NCBI GenBank assembly: GCA_045124255.1
Contig: JBGVLM010000033.1
Location: 1 to 26,697 of the forward strand
Length of the DNA stretch: 26,697 bases
Source: Eshraghiella sp045124255
GTDB lineage: Bacteria > Bacillota > Clostridia > Lachnospirales > Lachnospiraceae
Direction: 5' to 3'
Notes under the pieces: model-generated
Database searches by the model: none
The model's input: only the letters and a program-made list of their open reading frames with translations
What the model was told of the DNA's origin: nothing
Translations under genes and position numbers: made by a program
Part shown: piece after piece, positions 6,972 to 13,733 of the stretch
Position numbering within the stretch: position 1 is the stretch's first letter
Layout: each line of letters begins with the position of its first letter

Positions 6972-8531
6972 ATGAAGAAAATAATTATTATAGGTGCCGG
7001 ACCTGCCGGCGTCACTGCGGCTTATGAACTGCTTGAGAAAGGAAATAAGGAATTCGAGGTTATTATCCTTGAAGAGACTTCTGAAATCGGAGGTATTTCA
7101 AGGACCGTAAGATATAACGGAAACCGTATGGATATCGGCGGACACCGTTTTTTCTCAAAAGACGATGAGGTTATGGAATGGTGGGCCAAAATAATGCCTA
7201 CGCAGGGTGCTGACGCATATGATGACAAGCTTCTCGGCAGAGAGAAGGCTCTTGCAGAAGGCGGACCCGACCCTGAAAGCACTGACGAGGTTATGCTTGT
7301 CCGTGACAGAGTTTCAAGAATTTATTACAGGAAAAAGTTTTTTGATTATCCCGTCAGTCTTAAATGGGAAACCATTAAAAATATGGGCTTTTTTACTACT
7401 ATCGCTGCCGGATTCAGCTATATTAAGGCTTCTGTTTTCAAGAAGGAGGAAAGCTCCCTTGAGAACTTCTACATCAATCGTTTCGGCCGCAAGCTGTACT
7501 CAATGTTTTTTGAGGGTTATACAGAGAAGCTCTGGGGCAGGCATCCCCGTGAAATTTCCTCAGACTGGGGTTCACAGCGTGTAAAGGGCTTATCAATCAG
7601 GGCTATTATAAAGGATGTATTTTCTAAGATTTTTAAGAAAAAGAACTCCAACAGAAAGGTTGAAACCTCGCTTATTGAGAAATTTTACTATCCAAAATAC
7701 GGTCCGGGCCAGTTATGGGAAACGGCCGCCTCAAAGGTTGAAGAAATGGGTGGCACAATTATAAAAAATGCCCGTGTTGTTTCTATTAATAATACGGATG
7801 ACGGCAGAATTCAGAGCATTAAATACATAAAGGACGGCAAAGAAACTGAGCTTGCCGGTGATATTTTTATCTCCTCAATGCCTCTTAAGGATTTGGTAAG
7901 CGGAATGCAGAACGTTCCTGCTGACATCGACAGAATTGCAAAAGGGCTTCCTTACAGGGATTTTGTTACCGTCGGTGTACTTCTCAATAAACTGAACCTT
8001 AAGAACCAGACCAAATTTAAGACAATCAACAATATTGTTCCTGACTGCTGGATTTATGTTCAGGACACAGGCGTAAAGCTTGGCAGAATCCAGATTTTTA
8101 ACAACTGGTCTCCTTATCTTGTAAAAGATATTGATGATAAGGTATGGATTGGTCTTGAATATTTCTGTAACGAGGGTGATGATTTCTACTCAATGTCCGA
8201 TGATGAATGCATTGCTTTCGCTGCAAACGAGCTTATTAAGATGGGAATCATCTCTTCCGCAGATGAGATTCTTGATGCGCACAGAGAGAAGGTTAAGAAA
8301 GCATATCCTGCTTATTTTGATACCTATTCGGAAATTGACAGGCTTGTTGAATACCTTAACGGCTTCGGCAATCTTTACTGCGTCGGAAGAAACGGCCAGC
8401 ACAGATATAACAACATGGACCATTCAATGGTTACTTCCTTTGAGACAGCAAAGAACATTATCAATAATGTAAGTGATAAATCAAATATCTGGAATGTAAA
8501 TACTGAGGAGGAATACCATGAGTCCAAATAA
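6972..8531 (+). CDS. FAD-dependent oxidoreductase / UDP-galactopyranose mutase-like flavoprotein
   Basis: A 519-residue soluble flavoprotein. The N-terminus is a classic dinucleotide-binding fold (IIIIGAGPAGVTAAYELL), followed by EETSEIGGISRT and DIGGHRFFS, the FAD-contacting motifs of the amine-oxidase/protoporphyrinogen-oxidase/UGM group. The C-terminus carries the second FAD motif around GRNGQHRYNNMDHSM (about residues 472-486). The group uses reduced or oxidised FAD to act on sugars, carotenoids or porphyrins. Here the membrane-sugar context argues for nucleotide-sugar or lipid-linked sugar chemistry, by analogy to UDP-galactopyranose mutase. That is inference, and porphyrin use is unlikely. 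Its 3' end overlaps the next gene by 14 bp, and the next gene's GAGGAGG lies inside its last codons, indicating coupled translation. Confidence 0.88.
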   Translation: MKKIIIIGAGPAGVTAAYELLEKGNKEFEVIILEETSEIGGISRTVRYNGNRMDIGGHRFFSKDDEVMEWWAKIMPTQGADAYDDKLLGREKALAEGGPDPESTDEVMLVRDRVSRIYYRKKFFDYPVSLKWETIKNMGFFTTIAAGFSYIKASVFKKEESSLENFYINRFGRKLYSMFFEGYTEKLWGRHPREISSDWGSQRVKGLSIRAIIKDVFSKIFKKKNSNRKVETSLIEKFYYPKYGPGQLWETAASKVEEMGGTIIKNARVVSINNTDDGRIQSIKYIKDGKETELAGDIFISSMPLKDLVSGMQNVPADIDRIAKGLPYRDFVTVGVLLNKLNLKNQTKFKTINNIVPDCWIYVQDTGVKLGRIQIFNNWSPYLVKDIDDKVWIGLEYFCNEGDDFYSMSDDECIAFAANELIKMGIISSADEILDAHREKVKKAYPAYFDTYSEIDRLVEYLNGFGNLYCVGRNGQHRYNNMDHSMVTSFETAKNIINNVSDKSNIWNVNTEEEYHESK

Positions 8532-10149
8532 TTCTGTGGTATCTGCTAAATCGGTATTTAATAATATAATCAAATTACTGGCGCTGTTAAGCGGTGTTGC
8601 AGCCTTTATTTTTGTTATCTATTATATTGCCATTGTATCAAGGGGCGAATATCATTCGGACTGTACCGATACTATAACATGGGCTGAGGCAGTTGTTGAC
8701 GGCAAAGCACTTATCAATCCTGATTTTAAATATGCCTGTCTCCTTCCTTTTGGCGGACAGCTGCTTATGGTTCCTTTTGTAGCCATTTTCGGCGTAGGAA
8801 TGAAGGCACAGATTTTCGGAATGGTTCTGTTTGCAATAGCCTTCACTGCTGCTCTGATATATTTGTGCATGTCAATGGATTTCAGCTATGAGTGGTGCTC
8901 AATTGCTGCTGCCGCAGTTTTAATCATACTGTCAGCCAGCGAGAAGCTGAGGGAAATCTTTTGGAATCATATAATATATTATAGCCTTGGTGTGCTTTTT
9001 CTGATGGTCGGACTTGCACTTGTCAATAATATTTTGAAGCACGAAATTCCAAAGACAAGACATATAATCCTGCTCGCTGTCTGGACAATTCTGTGCTCAA
9101 CCAACGGCTCACAGGCATTAACCATATATGTGCTTCCTGTTATGGCTGCTGTTTTTGCCGAAAGATTTTTTAATTTTAAAACAAAATTATTTTCAAAAGA
9201 AAATATTAAGCCGGGAATTTTAATTGGTGTAATGCTGATTTCAATGATTATCGGACTGCTTTTGTCAGTAATCATTAACCGCGGCATAACCGCCGGCTAT
9301 CAGACAGGCTACTCCGGTTATTCCGATTCAAGCGAATGGGCTGATAATTTTATATCATTTATGCCAAATGTTTTTAAATTAGCAGGAATTTCCCCTGAAA
9401 AGAATCTTGTAATGTTTTCTTTTAAGGGAATTATAGAATTAATTAAAATTATTTTTATGCTTATTCTGCTTTTAATTCCTGTTGTCATGCTTTTTATGTA
9501 TAAGCAGTTTAAAGAGCTTCCGTACAGAATTATGATTCTGACACATACAGTTTTAAGCCTGCTCTTAATGCTTGCATGGACATTTGGAAAGCTCAACTCT
9601 GCATGCTGGAGATTATCTCCAATGCTTGCAACTGCACTTATTCTGTGCATTATGTTTATCAGATGGCTTTACTACAATAAGCCGTTTACAAGGCTGGCCT
9701 CGATTGCAGCAATTCCATTGGTTATTGTATGCATAACCACAATGATTTCAATTATCTCTCCTTCAATCACGGGCAAGAACAGGCCTGACAACGGAATGGA
9801 GGGAATCAGCAGTTTTCTTGAGGAAAAAGAACTTGAATACGGCTATGCAACGTTTTGGAATGCCAATATTGTGACACTGCTTACCGATTCGGAAGTTAAG
9901 GTCAGATGTATTAAAGTTGATGACAGCGGTGCGGCGCCAAGAATGTATCAGACAAATATTAACTGGTATATGGACAACAGCTATGACAAATACTTCCTTC
10001 TCCTTACGGAAAAAGAATATTACAGCTATTTGGCGTCTTCAACATATGAACGTCCGATAAACACTTATGAATATGATTCTTATAAGATACTTATTTATAA
10101 CCATAACATTATGGAAATCAACGAGAGCAATTTATTCCTATATAAATAG
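8518..10149 (+). CDS. Polytopic membrane protein, GT-C glycosyltransferase-like
   Basis: A 543-residue protein with about eleven predicted membrane helices and a soluble C-terminal part (about 425-543). The first long external loop, just after TM1, holds acidic residues (EYHSDCTDTITWAEA, about 42-56), where GT-C transferases keep their catalytic Asp. Such enzymes use polyprenyl-phosphate sugars to glycosylate cell-surface polymers or proteins. It shows no strong match to a named subfamily I can recall, so substrate is unknown. It starts within the flavoprotein gene (14-bp overlap, GAGGAGG at about 8504-8510), the last gene of the operon. A weak hairpin terminator follows at 10159-10187. Confidence 0.8.
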   Translation: MSPNNSVVSAKSVFNNIIKLLALLSGVAAFIFVIYYIAIVSRGEYHSDCTDTITWAEAVVDGKALINPDFKYACLLPFGGQLLMVPFVAIFGVGMKAQIFGMVLFAIAFTAALIYLCMSMDFSYEWCSIAAAAVLIILSASEKLREIFWNHIIYYSLGVLFLMVGLALVNNILKHEIPKTRHIILLAVWTILCSTNGSQALTIYVLPVMAAVFAERFFNFKTKLFSKENIKPGILIGVMLISMIIGLLLSVIINRGITAGYQTGYSGYSDSSEWADNFISFMPNVFKLAGISPEKNLVMFSFKGIIELIKIIFMLILLLIPVVMLFMYKQFKELPYRIMILTHTVLSLLLMLAWTFGKLNSACWRLSPMLATALILCIMFIRWLYYNKPFTRLASIAAIPLVIVCITTMISIISPSITGKNRPDNGMEGISSFLEEKELEYGYATFWNANIVTLLTDSEVKVRCIKVDDSGAAPRMYQTNINWYMDNSYDKYFLLLTEKEYYSYLASSTYERPINTYEYDSYKILIYNHNIMEINESNLFLYK

Positions 10150-10158
10150 AAACTGACG

Positions 10159-10187
10159 GAGCTTTGTGCAGCACACGGGCTCTCTTT
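10159..10187 (+). terminator. Weak terminator of the glycan operon
   Basis: GAGCTT-TGTG (10159-10168) pairs with CACA-GGGCTC (10172-10182) with one bulged C and two G-U pairs, followed by TCTTT. It lies 9 nt after the stop codon of the membrane protein. The T-run is poor. Confidence 0.4.
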
Positions 10188-10229
10188 GAAATCACCGGAC
10201 TCATCAATAAATATACTTAGTTCTTTCAT
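10188..10229 (-). pseudogene. Relic of a DUF3800 protein N-terminus
   Basis: The minus strand from ATG at 10229 reads MKELSIFIDESGDF, the hallmark N-terminus of DUF3800 proteins (xIFIDESGDFG). DUF3800 is an RNase H-like family found on phages and defence islands. After Phe14 the frame becomes unrelated sequence that runs through the operon terminator (10159-10187). Full-length family members have roughly 200-250 residues, so this is an end fragment left by a deletion or insertion. The call rests on a 14-residue motif and on recall of the family. Confidence 0.5.
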
Positions 10230-10267
10230 AACAATTAATACAATCTTTGCAATATGCACTTGATAAC

Positions 10268-10402
10268 TTAGATGATACTTCGAGAAAATAATAGCGATGG
10301 AGAGCAGTCTTCATCGCTATATTCATATCCGGATATTTTTACTCTTACAGGGTATGTATCATAGTCCAATTGACCAACCGCCTGCCCGTTATTTTGATAT
10401 AA
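10268..10402 (-). pseudogene. 44-codon open fragment upstream of the DUF3800 relic, unrecognised
   Basis: A minus-strand frame, open from 10402 to a TAA at 10270-10268, encodes a protein-like segment including QLDYDTYPVRVKISGYEY and ending SLLFSRSII. It has no start codon with an RBS and is preceded in frame by stops, so it looks like the C-terminal remnant of a gene that once preceded the DUF3800 gene (38 bp apart, same strand). Composition suggests coding origin; the family is not recognised. Confidence 0.35.
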
Positions 10403-10452
10403 TTAACTCACTATGTCTTAGAAAAATCCTACCGGGTACAGGTTTTTCAAGG

Positions 10453-10492
10453 AAATAAAAAACAGGAAGCCTTATTTTATAGGACTTCCTGT
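10453..10492 (-). terminator. Terminator downstream of tRNA-Gly copy 2 and its cassette
   Basis: ACAGGAAG (10462-10469) pairs with CTTCCTGT (10485-10492), extended by CC/GG across one bulge. On the minus strand the hairpin is followed by TTTTTTATTT (10461-10453). It would end a transcript that includes tRNA-Gly and the whole cassette at 10500-10613, implying the cassette is transcribed. Confidence 0.7.
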
Positions 10493-10499
10493 AAAAAAT

Positions 10500-10613
10500 A
10501 AAGAGCGCGAGACGGGGCGCACAAGGTCCGGGGGACCTTGGTCCTGCGCCGACCGCAGCGAAGCGGAGAACGAACCCTTCGAGCCCGGGATGGGGCTCGA
10601 AGAATGCAAAAAG
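10500..10613 (-). repeat. tRNA-Gly 3'-end cassette, copy 2 (short form)
   Basis: An 18-nt direct repeat (10500-10517 and 10610-10627) covers the last nucleotides of tRNA-Gly plus flank, so a second broken tRNA end lies 110 bp from the intact one. On the minus strand: TTCGAGCCC/GGGCTCGAA hairpin (10578-10601), GGGTTCG (10571-10577), a CCGC/GCGG hairpin (10553-10566), the GGTCC-GGG-GGACC hairpin with flanking CAA/TTG pairs (10522-10540) inside an outer GGCGCA/TGCGCC stem (10516-10550), then CCCCGTCTCGCGC. The same order occurs at 1100-1318 with different flanking sequence but preserved pairing. It contains no real ORF. Confidence 0.65.
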
Positions 10614-10685
10614 AGCGCGAGACGGGGATCGAACCCGCGACCTTCTCCTTGGCAAGGAGACGCTCCACCACTGAGCCACTCGCGC
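10614..10685 (-). tRNA. tRNA-Gly (GCC), copy 2
   Basis: All 72 nt are identical to the tRNA at 1319-1390: anticodon GCC in loop TTGCCAA, T-arm GGTTCGATC, acceptor GCGCGAG/CTCGCGC, no encoded CCA. It has a strong promoter (10719-10747) giving a leader of about 26 nt, and is followed by the cassette and a terminator at 10453-10492. Open frames that run through this tRNA and the cassette on the minus strand encode Arg/Ser-rich, tRNA-derived peptides and are not genes. Confidence 0.97.
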
Positions 10686-10694
10686 TTAAATCAG

Positions 10695-10723
10695 TTGCTT
10701 AAAACAACCACAAGTGATACTAT
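10695..10723 (+). promoter_or_regulatory. Possible promoter of the GNAT-DUF3810 operon
   Basis: TTGCTT (10695-10700), 17-bp spacer, TACTAT (10718-10723), predicted start near 10730. Its -10 box overlaps the -10 box of the opposing tRNA-Gly promoter, so the two promoters would compete. Confidence 0.4.
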
Positions 10724-10747
10724 ACTATAGGAATTTAATTTTGTCAA
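10719..10747 (-). promoter_or_regulatory. Strong promoter of tRNA-Gly copy 2
   Basis: On the minus strand: consensus TTGACA (10747-10742), 17-bp spacer, TATAGT (10724-10719). The predicted start near 10712 gives a tRNA leader of about 26 nt. Confidence 0.8.
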
Positions 10748-10775
10748 CACAAAAAAGAAAGAGTTTTTAATTTTT

Positions 10776-11519
10776 ATGGAATATATTTTTTATGAACATC
10801 CGGATAATTCGATTTATAAACAGCTTGAAGCCGTTCTTGACTGCTGCCGCCGCAATAATGAGGATGTATATCCGCTGTGCGGGGACGAACTGCAATATTT
10901 TGATACCGTTATTATCGCTGCTGATAGCGAAAACGCCGTCGGCTTTATTGCCGCCTCATATACCGCTATGAATTCGGTTGAAATAATCGGAGCAGTTATT
11001 CCCGAAAAACGCCGCAATGGCATATTCAGTGAAATGCTCAAACATTTTCAAAATTTTTCCGGTCAGGCAGACATTGTTTTTTCAGGAAGAAAAACATATA
11101 ATGGATTTATTGAATGTGCCGGAGCCTTAGGCTATACGGATATGGACAGCGAACAGCTTATGGTATTTGATAACAGTCATTACACTCCCATGGAAGCCGA
11201 ATCACTCGACGTCCAATTTGATGATGAGGACCTTGCATACTACTATTATATCGGTGAGGAAGCTGTGGGCAGCTGTTCGATTTATGAAGAAGATTTTGTA
11301 ATCAACATCTATGATGTCTTTGTATATCCTGAATACCGTAATCAGGGATACGGAAGCATAATCATCTCCGATGTATTATCAGATTTAATTAATTCGGGCA
11401 AGAAAATACAATTACAGGTTTCAGGAAATAATACGCCGGCTTTAAGACTATATACAAAATGCGGCTTTGTCACTGCCGACACAGTTATTTTATTAAAAAA
11501 ACACAGGGAGCATACATGA
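10776..11519 (+). CDS. Tandem GNAT-domain acetyltransferase-like protein
   Basis: A 247-residue cytoplasmic protein with two GNAT folds, which transfer acetyl groups from acetyl-CoA to amines. The first (about 1-130) carries AVIPEKRRNGIFSEML, a degenerate acetyl-CoA loop. The second (about 140-247) carries FVYPEYRNQGYGSIII, matching the Q/RxxGxG/A pyrophosphate-binding motif, and ends with NxPALRLYxKCGF, the usual C-terminal GNAT strand. The second domain is therefore the likely active one. Substrate is unknown. The Shine-Dalgarno region before the ATG is poor (AAGAAAGAG, too far upstream), so expression may be low. The stop TGA overlaps the next ATG by 4 bp (ATGA), so the two products are probably made together. 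Confidence 0.88.
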   Translation: MEYIFYEHPDNSIYKQLEAVLDCCRRNNEDVYPLCGDELQYFDTVIIAADSENAVGFIAASYTAMNSVEIIGAVIPEKRRNGIFSEMLKHFQNFSGQADIVFSGRKTYNGFIECAGALGYTDMDSEQLMVFDNSHYTPMEAESLDVQFDDEDLAYYYYIGEEAVGSCSIYEEDFVINIYDVFVYPEYRNQGYGSIIISDVLSDLINSGKKIQLQVSGNNTPALRLYTKCGFVTADTVILLKKHREHT

Positions 11520-12685
11520 AAAAAGACAAAACAGACAAATTACAGTTAAAATTCATCAATTACAAATGTTATCTTGCAATTATTATTTCGCTTGCGGTAT
11601 TCCTTCTGGGCTTTAACCTGCTCTATCGCAACAACGTTAACTTTGCAACAACTTATTCCAATAATATTTATCCGTATTTTGTAAAAACGCTGGGCTTTAT
11701 ATGCTCCGCAGCACCGTTTTCGGTATTTGAACTTATGATTGCAGTACTCGTATGCCTTTTTTTGTTCTGTTTGGTTAAGCTTATCGTACTGCTTTGCAAA
11801 TACCATTCCAAAAGTAACCGGTTTTATTTTTTCTACCATTTAAAAAAATATCTTTTAAACCTTGTATGTATGGTGCTTATTTTTTTAATTGTTTACTCGC
11901 TTACCTGCGGGGTAAATTACTACAGAATTCCGTTTTCAACAAGTGCCGATATTAAGCTTAAAGAGCATAGTACCGAAGATTTGAAAAAGCTGTGTCAGCT
12001 TATTATTGATGATGTTAATGAATACAGTACACGGATTCCTACAGATTCTGACGGAGTTTTTACTACTGATAATATAAGTCTTTCCAAAACCGCTGCAATT
12101 GCAATGGAGGAACTGTCGATTAAATACCCGTGTCTGTCAGACTATTACCCTGACGCAAAAGCAATTATCTGTTCACCGTTTATGTCCTACCAGAACATAA
12201 CGGGAATATATTCGCCTTTTACAATTGAGGCCAATTATAATGATGATATAACCGATATGGAGAAGCCTTTTACAATATGCCATGAATTATCCCATCTGAG
12301 CGGATATATGCGTGAGGATGAAGCCAATTTCATCGCATATCTGGGCTGTATGGAATCTGACAGCATTGAATTTAAATACAGCGGCTCAATAATGGCATTA
12401 ATCTATGTATCAAATCAGGTTTTTGAAAACTGTGATATCGAGGATTATGACGAATTAATGTCACAGCTTTCCGTGCAGGCACAAAGAGATTTGGATAACC
12501 AGTGGAATTACTGGAACAGCTATGAGGAGAAAATCGAAGAGGTCTCAATCGGTGATGTAACAATATCGGATATTACAAATGAAATTAATAATACATATCT
12601 TGAATCAAACGGTCAGGCAGACGGTGTTCAAAGTTATGACCGTGTTACGGATTTATTATTATCATATTATGAGAATGAATTTTAA
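11516..12685 (+). CDS. DUF3810-like membrane protein with HExxH zinc-protease motif
   Basis: A 389-residue protein with three N-terminal membrane helices (about 18-38, 66-92, 108-132) and a large domain predicted outside. That domain contains FTICHELSHLSGYMREDEANFIAY (about 256-279): an HELSH zinc motif followed by a DExxA/E third-ligand pattern, as in DUF3810 and related metallopeptidases. Proteolytic activity is not proven for the family. The start is taken at 11516: its ATG overlaps the upstream TGA by 4 bp and GGGAG lies 5-6 nt before it. An upstream in-frame ATG at 11459 would fall inside the GNAT gene and has no RBS. The C-terminus is acidic. Confidence 0.85.
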   Translation: MKKDKTDKLQLKFINYKCYLAIIISLAVFLLGFNLLYRNNVNFATTYSNNIYPYFVKTLGFICSAAPFSVFELMIAVLVCLFLFCLVKLIVLLCKYHSKSNRFYFFYHLKKYLLNLVCMVLIFLIVYSLTCGVNYYRIPFSTSADIKLKEHSTEDLKKLCQLIIDDVNEYSTRIPTDSDGVFTTDNISLSKTAAIAMEELSIKYPCLSDYYPDAKAIICSPFMSYQNITGIYSPFTIEANYNDDITDMEKPFTICHELSHLSGYMREDEANFIAYLGCMESDSIEFKYSGSIMALIYVSNQVFENCDIEDYDELMSQLSVQAQRDLDNQWNYWNSYEEKIEEVSIGDVTISDITNEINNTYLESNGQADGVQSYDRVTDLLLSYYENEF

Positions 12686-12703
12686 AGTTTTTTTATACGC
12701 AAC

Positions 12704-12729
12704 ACGCCGCTTCCTTATTGAAGCGGCGT
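12704..12729. terminator. GC-rich inverted repeat between convergent genes
   Basis: A perfect 10-bp stem ACGCCGCTTC/GAAGCGGCGT with a 6-nt loop lies in the 61-bp gap between the convergent DUF3810-like and lipid-kinase genes. Neither side has a proper T-run after the stem, so termination efficiency is uncertain; it may serve both strands. Confidence 0.5.
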
Positions 12730-12746
12730 ATTGTATGATGTATAAA

Positions 12747-13679
12747 TTATTTTGCCATACGAAGCTTATTATTGGCTGTAAGTGTTTTCTGAGGAACAAT
12801 TAAATCCACCGCCTTTGGAATAACACTTATCTCCGCTCTGTCATGCGTCCTGCCGTCCTCACCATCAAGTGTCCATGCAACTATCTCTTCACTTTCTATA
12901 ATTACATGGTCAGTTTTAAAGCGTTCAATCATCGGATTGTCATCATCCCTTGTTACAAGTCCCGTTGTAATAAGCTGTAACTCCATGGGATTCTTCGGTG
13001 CCCTGACAAGCATAACCTCAAAAAGCCCGTCATTTAACAGCACCTGTCTGCCGCTTACGCCTTTAATTCCACCCACTGATTCCGAATTAGCAACCATTCC
13101 GTATATAAAACTTCCCTTAATAACCTGTTCGCCATTTCTGACAACCATCGAATAAGTTTCTATTTTGGAAATGCTCTTAAGACTTTCAAGAATATATGCC
13201 TGATGCCCCAGAACATTCTTTATATTCTGCGGAGTCTTATATGATATATCAGTAAACAGCCCGAACGCCGCTACATAATTAAAATAACGGTCATTAAATT
13301 TACCTATATCTACTGACATCATCGCGCCTGCGGCAATGGCACACGCCGCCTTACACATATCCTTTGGAATGCCTAACGTAGAGGCAAAATCGTTGGTTGA
13401 GCCCGTAGGAATATAACCGACCTTCGGTCTTGACAGATGGTAGCTGTTCACAGCTGAGATTACCTCATTAAGCGTACCGTCGCCTCCGCTGCAGACAATA
13501 CAGTCATATTGTCCGTCTGCCTCGCAGACCCTTTCATAGGCGTCCATTGCGGCTCTGGTAGGATAAATCGTTATATCAAAGCCTGCCCTTGAAAAAATAC
13601 TTACGATTTCCATAAGCTTATTCTTAATCTGCCCCTTGCCCGAGCATGGGTTAAATACAAATAACATTTTCTCTTTCAT
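12747..13679 (-). CDS. Diacylglycerol kinase / YegS-family lipid kinase
   Basis: A 310-residue cytoplasmic enzyme of the DagK/YegS/BmrU family, which phosphorylates diacylglycerol or related lipids with ATP. Visible motifs: NPCSGKG at 10-16 (nucleotide-binding loop), SGGDGTLNEV at 64-73 (the family catalytic-loop signature), and YIPTGSTNDFA at about 89-99. The C-terminal half is the beta-sandwich domain, with DGEDG near 269-273. In Gram-positives the DgkB members recycle diacylglycerol released during lipoteichoic acid synthesis. Whether this is DgkB or a paralogue is not clear. GGGGTG precedes the ATG. It lies 54 bp downstream of the beta-CASP nuclease gene on the same strand and is probably cotranscribed with it. 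Confidence 0.93.
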   Translation of the reverse strand: MKEKMLFVFNPCSGKGQIKNKLMEIVSIFSRAGFDITIYPTRAAMDAYERVCEADGQYDCIVCSGGDGTLNEVISAVNSYHLSRPKVGYIPTGSTNDFASTLGIPKDMCKAACAIAAGAMMSVDIGKFNDRYFNYVAAFGLFTDISYKTPQNIKNVLGHQAYILESLKSISKIETYSMVVRNGEQVIKGSFIYGMVANSESVGGIKGVSGRQVLLNDGLFEVMLVRAPKNPMELQLITTGLVTRDDDNPMIERFKTDHVIIESEEIVAWTLDGEDGRTHDRAEISVIPKAVDLIVPQKTLTANNKLRMAK

Positions 13680-13733
13680 AAATTCACCCCGTTTATATAT
13701 AAATATACCTCATACCAAAAACTTTATTCCTTA

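Noticed and set aside
10389..10679. Minus-strand open frames through tRNA-Gly copy 2 (96 and 64 codons)
   Set aside because: They are translations of the tRNA and its GC-rich cassette. Arg/Ser/Pro-rich peptides such as VAGSIPVSRS are known artefacts of tRNA sequences. No RBS supports them.
11459..11515. Longer start for the HExxH membrane protein
   Set aside because: It overlaps the conserved end of the GNAT domain and has no RBS; the ATGA overlap at 11516 has both coupling and GGGAG.
12704..12729. GC-rich hairpin as a REP or mobile repeat
   Set aside because: I saw only one copy in the window, and its place between convergent genes fits a terminator or insulator.
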